A stretch of DNA of 64,000 bases from Symbiodinium natans (GCA_905221605.1 CAJNDS010000602.1:583001-647000); one strand, 5' to 3'. Counted from the first letter of the stretch, positions 9,664-22,316 are shown. Numbers and translations are program-made. Notes: a model not told the origin generated them from the sequence alone.

Positions 9664-12600
9664 CAACAGTTGCGACTCCAACACCCCCGGGATCCCCAAA
9701 AAGAAATGAAGCTTCGATGACCTGCCCCACAATTGACAAGAAAACATAGAAGTAGAAAGCAAGAGGAAAGGAAAAGGAACACGGTAGATCGGGATTTTGC
9801 ACAAGGACCACTTCAGCTGAAAGCAGGTCAGGTCGGATCAGGGCGATGAGATCGTAGGCTTCTCTAAGGGCGGCCTTTCTGTCAGATTGTCACATCATGT
9901 CACACACACACACACACAGCCCCACTGTCGGGCGGACAAGAAGGTCCATATGCGGTCGGAGCGACAGAATGATGGAGTGCCATGAGATTGAGATTGAGAT
10001 GAGGTGACCCGAGGTGTTGCCAGCAGAGGTGGCTAGCTGATGTTCTGGCTCCAAGGAAGTGCGCAGTGGCTCAGTGAGTGCTCCCAAGGGCACTTAAAGT
10101 CGTGCACACGGGATGTAAGGCCAAAACCTCTTAAGGTCTTAAGCCTCAATCTCCAGATCCAGCCTGAGGCGCAGGTTGCTGTTGTGCTTGCGGAGGTTGA
10201 GATCCCGCCTTCCGAGTCACAAACTGGATTCGGTTGGATTTCGCCCATTTTCGCATAGCTATTCCATGCACATGCACAGGGAGGACATTTGCGGCTCATG
10301 TGTTTTGAGCAAGGCGCCGCTAAAGGATATACCAAGAATTTGTTCTCAAACTGTTCCGTATCTTAGCCGTTCGTCCCCGCTCGGGCAGCCTACACGCACT
10401 GTCAAAACTGTTCATGTCTAGACTAGTCGGAGGTCCCGGCCTGTCTCTGCTGCCATCCCTCCAACTCGCGAGGCTGCGTCCAAGAGGACTCTGCTGTTGC
10501 CTACGGAATGCTGCATCTGGTTCTAACAATTCCAACTCCTCACAGAGAAGCAGAATCGGGGTGAATCCAGCAGTCATGCATGCAGAGAGGCTTTGCTCGC
10601 CCCGAGTCTATTCTTTACAGCTGCTTTCGAACCTTGAACAAGCCAGCACAAGCCCCAACGCCTCGTTGTAGTAGTAGATGCCTTGCGCGCACTTGTTCAC
10701 TTGCCAGGGCCTCACGTCAGGCGCTCTTGAAGCACGACTTTTGCGGTGCCATGAAGAACGACGTGCGACACGCCACACATCCTGAAAAGAAGCTTTGTGC
10801 TGGACGGTTCCCGGAAGATGATCTCGGCCATGTCATCCGATATCCTGGAGAGCGAGGGATGCTCTTTTGTCTTCACAGTTTGAGAAAACGTGTCTTGCAT
10901 AAGGCCGGAACGCTTGTAGCTAAGGACCTGTGACAGATTCCTACTTACTTCTCGTCCTAGCCCAAGACTGCCAAACTGCTCGTCTGAGCCATAGCATCGG
11001 GCACGTCATGGTGGAACAAAGCGCAAGCAAAAGCGCAAGCAGATTGGCGCCTGCAGTCCGTGACCCCAGCACTTTGCCCATTGTGTACAGAGCTGATCGG
11101 GTATTGGCTGCAGTCAGCGCTGTTTGTACAGCTCTGACAATGTGGCGCGCTGCCACATACGTGAACTACATAGTGCGTAAGTTCCTGTGTAAACCGTCGC
11201 GTATGCGCGTCACGGGGATTTACGCATCTTGGAAGGAGATGGTGGAAACAGGGACAAAAAGTGACAAGAAGAGACAAGTATTCGGCAACTTACGGCATTC
11301 TGGCATTCTCCAGAAATGAAAGGCTTCGTTGGTACATCCGGCTTCCTCCATTGCACAAGAGTTCCAACTTCAAAAGGAGAGGCCTTTGAGGCCTTGGGAA
11401 GGCAGTGTTATGCGTGCGCCTTGTGCGCTTAAAGGAGCTGCCTCGATCAAAAGTTCATCGAACTCTTTGAACAGCTCCTTGACATGGAGCCTCTCTCCTG
11501 AACAAAAGGGACCACAGGATGTCTAGGAGTTCTCACCAAAGATCTCACCAAAGTTCGCACCAAAGTTCGCACCAGAGTCCGCAACAATGTTCTGCGGAAC
11601 AAGGGTTGGGACCACGTCTGGGGACCGGACGCGGGACATGTCTACACCGAGGCGCGCAAATGCCAACAGCCTCTGCAGCCGCAGCAGCGTCATTCCCCAG
11701 TTCAAAGTCTGCGCGGTGAAGCATGACAAGCCAAAGAAACTCACACAGCCAGAGAACCTGCGGCCGTCCTTTGGAGCTTCGGCTGGCTCTTCTGGCAGTA
11801 TGTAGCCGCTCTTCCTGCCGAGCCACCCCTTTCACACCCAATGCTAAGCTTCTGCCGGGAAAACGTGCTACAACCAAAGGTATGCTGACGTATGGTGAGG
11901 AACCCGACGTCCTCAGCTCTTCTTTGAAGCCTAGGCCCACACATGATTCCAAAGCTGCCAAGCCCACCTAAACATCCCAGAACCCTTTGCCGTGCTCTGC
12001 AGGTTCATCATGGTTCATCGCTCTTCAGGGCTTCGACGTTGCTGCACGTCCTCGCTAGAGTTCTTTAAAACCTGGCGCAAGCGTGTCTCGTTCTTTAATG
12101 ACAGCCGACGGAGGCGGGCCTTCCAGGAAACCGTCTGTTTTCCAAGGAAAGAGAAAAACGAGATGCACCCTGCAGTATGCGCATACTGCGCAATACCGCG
12201 CATATGCCTTGCATATTGCCCATTGTCCATGTTATTTGACTTCCAAATCGGGACCTGTGCCAGTGACTTCAGGACAGCCGCTCCGCGCTCCTTGCAGCAC
12301 TGGATAAGAGTTGGTCGCCAAGAAACGCTTGAACACTTGAAGATGCTCGATGATATCTCGATGATATTTGAAGTGGCTGGTCCTTGGGAAACCTGCGGGC
12401 ACCCGAAGCCTGAAGCACAGTGTGCAGCCAAGCGATGGCGAGCGCTTTCTTTGCAGCGTAACAGGGTAAGGGGGGCCTCCTTGGGAGGCCGCTCGGGTAT
12501 TGGTGCCGAGTTCGATCGTGGAAGCGCCCTGCTTGCAGCCCGAAGAAGATTAGAAAAAAACTTAAGCACCACGTTCAATCTCTTTGAACTCCGATCTGCC

Positions 12601-13628
12601 TGTGACTTCGTCTCGCCTTGGTGGCCTTCATTGCCATGGAGTGAGGCCCATAGAATGTGCGATTCCTCGGAAAAAGTCATTGCATCTCATCTCCCATGGC
12701 ATAATTTGGCACATCTGGCATGTGCTGCTGAGGGTCTCATAAAGCTGGTCGTCGGGATCGTTCCTAAGGCCATGAAAGAAAAGGGCGTTTGTTGCGAAGA
12801 AATGCGCCATGCCGCATGCCAAAGCTGCGAGAGCAGCGGCAACAGCAGCAAGCTTTACAAGGAAAGGAAGCACACCTAAAGAAGCTGAGAGCAGCGGTGC
12901 AGTGATGGTTTTGCTGTTCAACATGTTTCAACGGCAAGTATGGGCAAGTATGGGCAAGCATAGGTCCTTAGGTAGCTTCAGATATGACTCGCGTGCCCGA
13001 TTCAAGCGTAAAACGTCGATTCGACAGGCAGTCTGTGCAGAAATAGCAAAAGAAGCAGTAAAACCAGAAACTGCAAAGGCGGAAGCTGCATGAAGTGTAC
13101 AGGCGCGATGACCTCCTTCAGTCGTTCCGCTGAAGCTCCCAGGGTTGGGTCCGAAGCCTGGAGGCTGCAAAACGTGTCGTTGCCTGGCGCTTCCCTAGCT
13201 TCTTGAAGGCGAATTCCGGCATAGTCACGACAGTCACCCCGACCTCACACTTTCATGGCTGCTGTCCTACCTTGCTCGCCTGCTGTCCTGGCTGCTCCTG
13301 TATAATTGCTCGGCCATGACATGTCGGGCACACTGTGTCGGACGTGCGTCAGATGTGTGTGGTGTTGCTGCTCTTCACATCTGGCGAATCTGACAACTCC
13401 TTTCGTCAGGTGGGGAGAAAACTGATGCATGTTGACGGGATACTTGCACCAGAAACAACCAACCTTCAAGCCAGCATTTGGGCAGAGTCTATGCATCATA
13501 GCGCGACGAGCAACGAAGAAATGCAGTAAGCAGCCGTAGATGAGTGTGGGGCTGTGGTTGCCAAGCAACGACGCTGCCATGAGCCACAGCAACAGAGGCA
13601 AACGTAATATGTGAACATCTCAAGAAGA
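9664..13628. other. Mostly non-coding; small tandem repeats
   Basis: Contains (CA)n at 9901-9918 and short 10-bp repeats at 12935-12960. Long frames on both strands at 11992-12879 overlap each other and show no splice support or domain, so none is called. Confidence 0.35.
11528..11587. repeat. 12-bp tandem repeat
   Basis: Five units of AGTTCGCACCAA with substitutions. A minus-strand frame reads them as Gly-Ala-Asn-Phe repeats before a stop at 11523, so they may be coding. Confidence 0.6.
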
Positions 13629-14415
13629 CTATATTGTTTGTAAAAGAACACCACAGTACCAAAGTGAATCTAGTTCACCCACACATGATACTGCTCCGCC
13701 ACGGCGATAGCAGTTTTCAAGAGTTTGGTTTCCATATGTGAACATCTCAAGAAGACTGAAGGACGTAAAACTTGAACTGAAACTACACACAACAGGTTGG
13801 CAGAACAACACTGACTCCAGGCAACAGATTTCTGCAGTGCCGCTCGACCCTCTAACTGCTGCGATTTGGCAAGGTGTCTCTGCATCTGCATCTTCTCTCT
13901 GCTTCTCAGAGACATAGACATCTTCTGCGGCAAAGTGTCTGGATATTGAGCTGGTTCAACAAGGATCCAAGGCGAAGTTCTTCTCGCCGCTGCTCGAGAA
14001 AATGGGAATCCTCTTGTAGCCACTTGCGTTCCTAGCAGTGCATTGCAAAGGTGCACCCTGCAAAGTGCACTGCAACATGTTGCAAGGTGGTGCATATCCA
14101 AGCATGCGGTGATCTTTAAAAAATCGCATCTCGGAGTTCAGAGCATTCTCTTCGGAGCAGACGAAGGCCTGATTGAGCCTCTTCTCGCGGACGTCGTACT
14201 CGATAAACGGATTCTTGTCGCGATCGGCCTGGCAAGCTTTACCGATTCTTTACCGGCTTTGCTATCCATTTTGACCAGGTCTCTCATAGGCTCAGCCATG
14301 CTTCGGAAAGTGTGATGTGACTGATGTGTGTGATTCTTCATTCGGTGCCTTCTTCTTTGGAGCACTGCGCGGACGCCGCTCTATGCGCTCGAAGCTGGAG
14401 GAAGCCGTCTCCTCC
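13629..14415 (-). CDS. Unknown protein, exons with one in-frame TGA
   Basis: Exon 14349-14415 follows a long pyrimidine tract ending TTCAG and codes EETASSSFERIERRPRSA plus Lys residues. A GC-donor intron (14229-14348) in phase 0 leads to an exon starting at 14228 with ADRDKNPFIEYDVREKRLNQ. That frame stays open to a TGA at 13956-13958 and, apart from it, remains open to a TAG at 13629, including HFAAEDVYVSEKQRED. Either the TGA is the true stop, or it lies in an unrecognised intron, or it is read through. No domain was recognised. The first ninety codons of the second exon are the most convincing part. Confidence 0.5.
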
Positions 14416-17400
14416 CTGAACACAGCGAGCGCAAGAGGGGGGCAAGAAGGCAAGAACCTTTGCAAGGCAGAAGAGGGGGCAGGAGGAGAGAAGACGAGTG
14501 GAGCCTGATGGAGACTTCCCGCCGCAGCTTCGGTGTTGAGGATGGCGACCGCGGGGGCATTGCTGGCCTGGGTCGCCAGGGCTGCTTGTGGGCTCAGCTG
14601 GGATTCGCTTACCCCATCCCTGGCCACATGGAGATTTTACTGATGAGCCCGAGAATTACAGCTTCAGGCTTCACTTGACAAGCACTGAAACTAAGGTAGA
14701 TCAACAGCACGCCGTCATACGAGGCCTGTCAGAGTTGGTAGTCTCCCCATCTGGCGTCTGCGGTGGTGTCAGCTGGGACGCCGTCTCATCCTGTGAGCAA
14801 AATACTGGCCCTTTTTTCTCTGTCGTCAGCAACCTCCGAGGCCCTTAAGAGGAGTTACAGCCGTTATCTGAGCGAGCGCATGAGAATCTGTCCCTTGGAG
14901 GCAGTACCGGCCGCCCTGTCGGAGTCTTGGACCGGCCGGCCGTGCGTTGTCCAGGTAGCATGGCATCAGGGAGAGAAATGGCTGAGTGGGTTTCACACCA
15001 AAGAACGGAAAACGATTAACAAAAAGAGCGAGAAGACTATCACAACTGCAACACTGTCGTGAATGAACTGAAATGTTTGGCAAAAACGTTCATGAGTTGC
15101 TCGATATCACGTTCTCGTCATCTTGTAACACTCGTCTACGCGTTGCGCGCCTAGCTCTGTAACATCTCTAAGTGGGTCCACCTCCAAGCTCCTTCGTAGA
15201 CTAGCCTGTGCAAACTGCACACAGTCGCAGAGCCAGTGGCCAGTGGTTCACAGCCATGGTATGACAAAAAGCGTCTGCAATGAGAGCTCACTGTCGCCGC
15301 AGCGGCTCCGTGGACCGAAAAGATTCCTCCTTTTTTCGACAGTCTCTTCGAGACTTGAGAGAGTGACTTTCGAGCGGGAATAGCGCATCGAGAGAGTAGC
15401 ATGCTTTGTTGCTGACGACCGGGGCATCCCCCTAAACACCGCAGAGTCTGAGGACTTATGAAGGCATACTAGAGAAAACCATACTCCGTCTTCTACGGCT
15501 ACAATATTCCTATCTCGAGTTGATGCCTTGGTACGTAAAGAGTGTTCTCTTCCTTGCGTGCTGCTTTAAATTCAAGCGGTTCAAGCGGTGAAACTTCAGC
15601 GGATGGAGTGGAGCCCGCCCGCAATGATGGGATACATCTTCGGTGCCTGCCACATGTATTGAATTGAAGGGAAGACTCGCAGAACAGGTGGAAGCTAATG
15701 ATAGATGAAAGATGAAAGCCTGCCACGAATCTGGAAAGCTCGGCTGTTGAGCTTCTAGACGCAACTTGCCCTGCTCCAGAGCCTTTGGCAACTATTGCAG
15801 AGGAAATAAGGTGAAACACAAGTTGAAAGGGGCTGAAGACCGTTGAGCTCGAGAGGAGGATGCAACAACAGTAAACGTGGCTGGAAGCCTTCGAGATTTC
15901 GCCAAGCGAGTCGATGTCAAGATCCTGTGCCGGAAGTTCACCGCGGCCCTCGGCCGAGAGGCGATTGGAACAATCAAACCAGAATTTGCACCCTTTCCTA
16001 CCCTTCCCCCCCACACCACACCAATGCATCACACTCTCCCCCCCCCCCCCCACCCTGGGTGGGCCCTTCCAAGCCCCTGGACCCCCCTTGAACCTTCGTT
16101 GGACCCCGTAAGAACCTCCTGCCTTCTTAACTTCTTGGCAGATTCCACCACCCTGTCCATGCCTTACTTGACTTGGCACAAGCACACGAGCACAACAACA
16201 AGTGTACCGAAGGTCTTGGCCCACCTGATCACGACAAGCCCATACTGCTAAACTAAGGCCATTAAAGGCAAAACACGGCCTCCGGGCCTTCCAACAAGCC
16301 TATACGTCCTCCAAGCCCACTTACGCTGCAGGTCCCGGGGCTTCGGATTTTCGGGGTCCGACGTCTGTTGCTAAACCACCCGACTGGGCGGATTGCAAGC
16401 TCCGAGGTGCGCCGATTGCGACGTGCACGTCGGATGGCTTGGGCCGAGCTGCGGCTTGACCAAGCGTTTGCAAGTTGTTGAATCTTGGCTTGGTTGGCTA
16501 TTGAAGTCGTGAAAATTGAACATGCCGCGCCTGAAGACTTCGCCGCAGCTGGTTGAACAGGAAAGGCAGGAATGTCAGCGCTGAGCCCCGATCCTAGCGG
16601 TGCAGACCAGTGCAGAACCCAGAGATGGAGATGCTATGGACATGCTACAGTGTGTGGATGAAGACCTCGCATCGTGCCGAGGAGCAACTACTGTCATTGG
16701 CACGCCGCTTGCAACAACACGATCTCCTGCAAGGCGGTGACAGTCACGACTAAAACTTCAGGAACTTCAAGATGTTTGTCACTAAAAATGTCAAATTCTG
16801 TAGGACTTGCTGGAACCTGTCCTTGGTGGGGCTCCATTCTAACCCGCACACCTTCAGCAACAGAATGGTGTCAGCGCATCCGCGTTCCACTTCAGCCGAA
16901 CCTTCTCGGAAGATGTGAAGACCGCACGCCTCCTGAACACACAAGTCGAAGCCACAGGTATTCTAGGGTGCAACCAAACCTATCCTCCTACATCCTCCTA
17001 GCCCACCGCCCATCCTTTCAATTGGGATTGTCGGCAACATGGCGACTTCATGGTATCTCACGGGAATCTCACGGTATTGCCCGAACAAGCGGCTGCGAAC
17101 CTCGCATCGCTCGAGCATTGTATCGAGACACACCGCATTTGCGCCGAGCAGAAGAGCCTGCCCCGGGCCCGAAAGGCTCTGACTCAGAGAAGCTTGGAGA
17201 ATCGCAGACCCTGCCTTCAGAATCTGCCCTGAGTCCCGGACCTGACACAGAAAGAAGCGTCGCAAACCGACATGAATCATGTCCTGATGCGCGCCCCTAC
17301 ATCTGCGATGACCGGCACCCCAAAGGTGGAGCGAAGGGACCTGAATGGACAGTGACTGAAAGCAATCGATTGCGAATCAGGCTCCAACCAGGCTCCCAAA

Positions 17401-18251
17401 TGTGGAAACAACTCGCCTGGAGATCTCGAAGATTGTCGTGGCTTCTGCGCCTTTGGCATTTCCAACCTGACGACATCATGCTAGACTCTTTTTGCTCTTA
17501 CAAGCAGGCAGGAAATACAAGTGAAACAGCAGAACCACTGCACAGCAAATGTGTAGGATGAACACTCGCACGGCATCAGCACCATGTTCGCAAAGCAGCG
17601 TCGCCTGGCCATTCATACTGTTTGGATGCCCAATCGGGGTTGTTTATTCTTCGTGGACTTCGCCGTTGGACTACGTATGTATACTTCTTCCCTTCGCTCC
17701 GAGTTTGGGTCGGTCTGTGGACATTGCCTTGCGATGATCAGAGGGATACGTTAAATCTTGGCTGCAACTGTACTGGGATGGCGCTTTTTACCTTGAGTGT
17801 TGCCTGCTTCTGGTGAGGCACTCTCCGTCTCTCTCCCAATTGATTCATAAGGGCTTAGTTGTTCTGAGGGCTTCATCAACATGCACGCATTCGCATGTAG
17901 CTTTTGTATCTTGCCGCTCTTCCACTTCCACGACTGCAAGTTGATGCTAGCCCATTGTGGAGCTCACGCTGCTGGCCAAGAGAATGTGTTCATGTCGTGG
18001 AGGATATCGGATGCCAGAGAAGCCTCCAACCTGCTTTGCGCAAAAACGAGCCTGATGTTCCGTCACTTTGTGGCAGGATCCGAACTGACATGAAGTTTGC
18101 CTGTGAACTACAGTCAAGCTTCATTTGCCGAATTCTGAACCAGACCCAACATGGGTGGATGCAACTTCCAAGGGCGTGCATGTGGCGACTTTTTCAGAAC
18201 ATCCGTCATGCACAGGCCACCACCATTTGGCTGCCGGCGCTCGAATGCGTC
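14416..18251. other. Introns and intergenic, no secure gene
   Basis: The 14420-14490 minus strand is a polypyrimidine tract (intron end). At 15870-15985 both strands read as plausible protein (plus: AGSLRDFAKRVDVKILCRKF), so strand and reality are undecided. A C run lies at 16039-16050. A 295-codon plus-strand frame at 16674-17561 lacks any support and is not called. Confidence 0.3.
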
Positions 18252-18307
18252 TCCTTCCTTCCTTCCTTCCTTCCTTCCTTCCTTCCTTCCTTCCTTCCTT
18301 CCTTCCT
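18252..18307. repeat. (TTCC)n microsatellite, tail of the LINE
   Basis: About 14 units. On the minus strand it is (GGAA)n directly after the element's 3' UTR, a position typical of the short tandem tails some LINEs leave. Confidence 0.85.
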
Positions 18308-18956
18308 CTGCACTTGACCCCCCGGAGGAGGTCGCCCCGAAGGGCGTCTGGAGGTGCAGTTTGGTGATAAAAATGCGAGCACACAGGTTGGGGTTACTTC
18401 CGAAATAGAATGCCCCCCTCTGTTCCCTGTGTGGTTAGTCGGTGATCCCCTCTTGCGCTTATTCCGGGTAAGATGAGCCACTGCATGTAAAGGTAAAGTA
18501 CTCGGGGCCTTGCTTGCTCCTTCTGGATGAGAGGGGTTTAGGGTCCCTTGCAGAGGCTTCATACAGGGCTCAGCCCATGTATGGCATGCACACGGGCACC
18601 ACGGAGAAAACTGTAATCCTTCTCTTCCTGGCACTGCTAAGACCTAAGCCCCGGCAGCGCTAGAGCTACAGGCCCAGCTGCGTCCGACACCCGGTGATGC
18701 AGGATGCGTCCATCCCGACAACACAGCAGAGAGCATGGACGGCCGTAGGGCGAAGCCCCCGACACCTGCGTGAGTCTCTGGCGTCCCGCGAGATCTCAAG
18801 CACCACGCTTGCCAATGGGCCGTAACGCGACGCAAGAAGAACCTGACGGACCCAAGCAGACACCAGGCAGGCGTACGCCTCATCATCTGCAATGCGCGTT
18901 ATGGGGGCCTCCGGACGGATCTGTGCGGTAAATCCACACCCAGCGCCAATCCCCAT

Positions 18957-20574
18957 TCACTCCACCAACTCCTGGCGGCGGCGCAGGGCCGCCCGGGCGC
19001 GCCAGGACCGCACCGTGACAGACAGTTCCTGAAACAAGGCCGCGTGAGTCGTGGCCGATTCCACACCTGTCCGAGCCGCTACAGCCCGAGCCAAGTGCTT
19101 AAGTACGACCTCGGCGCCCTTGTCCCACGTGCCGGTGCTTTCTACCACCATGGGCACAAAGACTATGCCTTGGGCCTCGCAGCACTGCGCAGTGTTGAGG
19201 TGGTTCTCTTTGTGCCTGGCGTAGTCAGCAGCCGCTGCAGCTGTTTCCCTACTGGCCTTGGCCAGGGTCTCCTGTCGCTGAGGCGCCGTGACGGCGAAGT
19301 CAAGTGCAGCAGGAGACCCGGCCAAGGCCGGTAAGAAAACATCAGCAGGGCGTCTGCCAGCAGAGCGAGTGTCGTCCGGGCACTGCGGGAGCAACAGCCC
19401 AGACTTTTCTTTTTCGGGTCGCAACCCTGCCCGCTCCGCCCAATTGCAGACCAGGTCACGGACGGCATTGTGCCTCTGCGTGCGTTCCCCGCCGGCTACA
19501 CACATAGCGGCATGGTGTCCGCAGGAGTCCAGGATACCATCGCAACGTGGACACCAGACATCTTCAGTGGCTTCAGGGACGCCCAACCGGACCCCCAACT
19601 CAGTAGTGAAGATGGCTGGCTCCATGCGCGTTTTCCCGGCCGGTAGCGCAGCGAGGAAGGCGCGGGCCCCAGCTCCGGCCTCCGAGAAAAGAGCCGCCCG
19701 GGTAGCCGTGTCAGCAGCTAACAGAATGGCATCCCACTCCGCCGAGTCAATGTGCTGTGATAGGTCTCGCTGGCTGCTGCCCGTGACAGCTTCCAAGGTA
19801 AGGGCTCGATGACCCGGGAGCTGGGCATTGAGGGCGTTGAGCGCCTGGACCACATCGGGGTCGTTGAGCAGGTCGTTGGCGGAGAAGGATGGGTCCAGCT
19901 CAACACAAGCAGACAAGCTCTTCCCTAAAGAGGCCAAGTAGGCGGCGGGAGCGTGCCCGACAGTGCGGCGGAGTCCCAGCCCCGCTCGCGCATAGCCTAA
20001 CCCCGCCTGTCGCCACTGTGCAGCCGTTGGGTGGATGCCTGTGAAACTGGCAAAGGAGCGCCTTACCATGTCGTCGAAGCCATCCAGGGCGCCGCGTTGG
20101 GCATGCGGAGGATTGCAGCGCATACTGTGCACCATCCGAGTGTATCCAGCACAGGCGCGAAGGAGGCGCAAAGCCACTTGGGGGTCGTCCAAGTCAGCCA
20201 AGGCGTTTAAAAGCTCAGCAGCTTTGGCGGCACGCTGTCCAGTGTGGTCATTCACGAAGGAATCGCTCCCAATGGCCGCTCCAAGGAACTCGAAATTGTC
20301 GAGGACCTTGCTGGCGCCGTCGTGTTTTTGCAACATAGCAGACGGGAAGTTGGCGCTCAAAGCAGCAGCCGGCACTGGCCCGCAGACCAACCTCGCATTT
20401 GGCAAGGTTCAGCGCAAGCCCGATCTCCGCAGCGCGGCGCTGAACTTGTAGCAAGGCAGCCCCCACCGCAGGAATATCCCCAGCCAAGATACCATCGTCC
20501 AGAAAATGAACAGCAATGTCCAGGGGGCAGGCGCGCAGCTCCGAAGCCACCGGCTGCAGAGCAGCAGAGAACAG
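18957..20574 (-). pseudogene. LINE ORF2 C-terminal half (RT motif C, zinc finger, endonuclease), frameshifted
   Basis: The upstream part (20574 to about 20385) reads LFSAALQPVASELR, then AVHFLDDGILAG (RT catalytic motif C as FLDDG) and GLALNLAKCEV (motif D). The frame then shifts by one base between about 20345 and 20390 into a frame that stays open to the TGA at 18957. In that frame, counting from 20405, residues 285-302 form a CxxC...CxHHxxxC finger, and residues 352-373 hold RPADV and DFAVT about 12 residues apart, matching a PD-(D/E)XK nuclease core. RT motifs 0-B are missing, so the copy cannot be autonomous. The open length after the shift (482 codons) suggests the shift is recent or a sequencing error. 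Confidence 0.75.
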
Positions 20575-20596
20575 GTAAAGTACCATACATCTACAA

Positions 20597-20600
<4 letters not shown>

Positions 20601-20640
<40 letters not shown>
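20601..20640. repeat. (CT)n microsatellite
   Basis: About 20 perfect CT units. A second CT-rich stretch lies at 20808-20890. The latter ends TCTCAG at 20893, and the plus strand then reads ALRSLAEAVHWANDDIDSG, a possible exon of unknown nature. Confidence 0.8.
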
Positions 20641-20642
<2 letters not shown>

Positions 20643-22227
20643 GTCAAGGCAAGGGGCGGATTCGCGTGTGGCCTCAAGGCGCTACTATACTTGTTCCTTT
20701 TTTGCTGCCGAGATTGGCATGGCAGCCACAATCGATCCAAGGACTGAGGAAAAGGTCGGGCATGCTTCCACAAAGTAGTCAACACAACGCACGTCCAACT
20801 CCAAAGGATCTCTCACTCTCTCTCTCTCTATGCTTCTCTCCTTCTCTCCTTCTCTCGTGTCTCTCTCGCTTGCTCACTCTTTCCATCTCTCAGGCACTTC
20901 GCAGCCTGGCGGAGGCAGTTCACTGGGCCAACGATGACATCGATTCCGGCAAACATGTCCTCGAACTACCAGCGCCGCACATAAACACAGCAAAACCCAA
21001 GCACAAATTCTTGCAAGTCAAGGAAGGATTTTCTGGACCCCCATGCACACACCTCTTCCCCCCCCGGCCACCCGCGTCACCAAGACTGATCAAACCGCAG
21101 TTATCCTCAGTGGACCTAGACTTGTGGTTCTTCAGAGCTTCGTTGGGATGCTTCTATTTTCGCGGACTATGCAGACAGATATGTATGCACAGTGTATGCA
21201 TACCTACATGCACTACACGCATTACATAAGGCCTTCGTGCGGTCTCTCCAATGTCTCGATACGCTCAGCAACATCTGCAACGTTGGCGACGTGGTGGCAT
21301 GGCGGCAGCCGGGATGCTAGGGGAAGGGTGAGCTTCACCAAATTCACCAACACACCCTGCACACCCTCCTGGCCTTCATTTGCTTGAGAAAAGCGACCTT
21401 ACAGGCGTGCAGTAACACAATATCTACGTATATATATATATATAAATATAATCTCTTTGGTGACTTCCGAAAGGTTTTTTTTTTTTGCAATGCTTGGGCC
21501 ATGCTTGGGCTGGCACAACATATTGGTCGACACCCTCGTCCACGTCCAGGCTCAGCACATCAGCGCCAGCCTCCACCATGGCCTTTCAACACAACTCTGA
21601 AGAATCTGAAAGGGGCAAACCGGGGCAAAGCATGGCAAACCTCTGGCCTTCACGCGCTCCCAGCCGTCCGATTCATGCGCAGACACTGCAGCCGCAACCA
21701 TGAGTTGCCTTGCAGGCTGCTTGTCTTTTTGGTGCCCCTTCAAAGTTTTGACTGCTTCCAGCGATTTCATTAGATCTGACGTTCCTCATTCCGTTCCTCT
21801 TTCAAGTCGTTGCCTGTTCGCATCCCTGGATGCCATGGGATGTTGCTCGGCGATTTTCATATCACCCCGGCCTGGGAACATGTCGCCGTGTGCTTCATTG
21901 CTGCTTTACTTGCTCTACTGCGCAGCTCAAGACTTGGGTTCCCAAGCAAAGAAGGGCCACCAGCTCCATGTCCTTGTTCAGCACGGGCAGCTTTGACACC
22001 TCTCAGCATTCACAACAGCACGTGCTGAACTTTGGCCTTTGGTCGGCCTCATGCAGCCTCATGCAGCCTCATGTAGCCTCGGATTCACAGATGTTACAAG
22101 CGAGTTTGGAGCCTTCGCTTGCTGCATGTGTACACAAGCGTTCTTCAGCGTGACGGGCTCTTGCACAAAGACCTGAGAGGTCCCAGCGCAGTCACTACAG
22201 TACTGCGCGACAGCCAGACTGACTTAC
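20641..22227. other. Low-complexity and spacer DNA
   Basis: Contains a TA-rich run (21426-21450), an oligo-T run (21475-21486) and four 10-bp units CATGCAGCCT at 22049-22080. Apart from the plus-strand candidate at 20894-20993, no exon is supported. Confidence 0.35.
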
Positions 22228-22316
22228 CTGAATGACAAAAGGGATTAAACAGGCCGCGGACAGAGACTAAGTCTGCTGCCACATCGCGATTCATGACAGA
22301 CGCGACAAGCAGGTTC
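22228..22316 (-). CDS. Candidate internal exon, unknown protein
   Basis: It has strong splice signals: acceptor CTCTGCAG|G at 22317 and donor CAG|GTAAGT at 22227. The single open frame codes NLLVASVMNRDVAADLVSVR followed by GLFNPFCHS. No domain was recognised and neighbouring exons were not found. Confidence 0.4.

Larger units (their letters stand above)
18252..20574 (-). mobile_element. LINE-type retrotransposon, 5' truncated
   Basis: Minus-strand order: RT motif C-D, connection region, Cys/His finger, restriction-like endonuclease motif, GC-rich 3' UTR (18308-18956), then a (GGAA)n tail read on the minus strand. The 5' break at about 20574 falls inside the RT domain just after motif B, next to unrelated CT-rich DNA, as expected from incomplete target-primed reverse transcription. 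No target-site duplication was found by eye. A C-terminal restriction-like endonuclease is known for the R2/Dong/CRE-like LINE branch, and comparable proteins are abundant in dinoflagellate genomes. The family assignment is an inference. Confidence 0.75.

Noticed and set aside
11992-12879. Longest plus-strand frame outside the elements (295 codons)
   Set aside because: An equally long minus-strand frame overlaps it. There is no domain, no Kozak or splice support, and the length is not surprising in 64 kb at this base composition.
14636-14660. Hammerhead core (CTGATGAG) at 14639
   Set aside because: No GAAA partner or pairing stems nearby.
16674-17561. Another 295-codon plus-strand frame
   Set aside because: Composition is random-like (Arg/Ser/Cys-rich), with no domain and no supporting signals.
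20035-20451. Plus-strand frames across the LINE
   Set aside because: Antisense shadows of the GC-rich minus-strand coding region.
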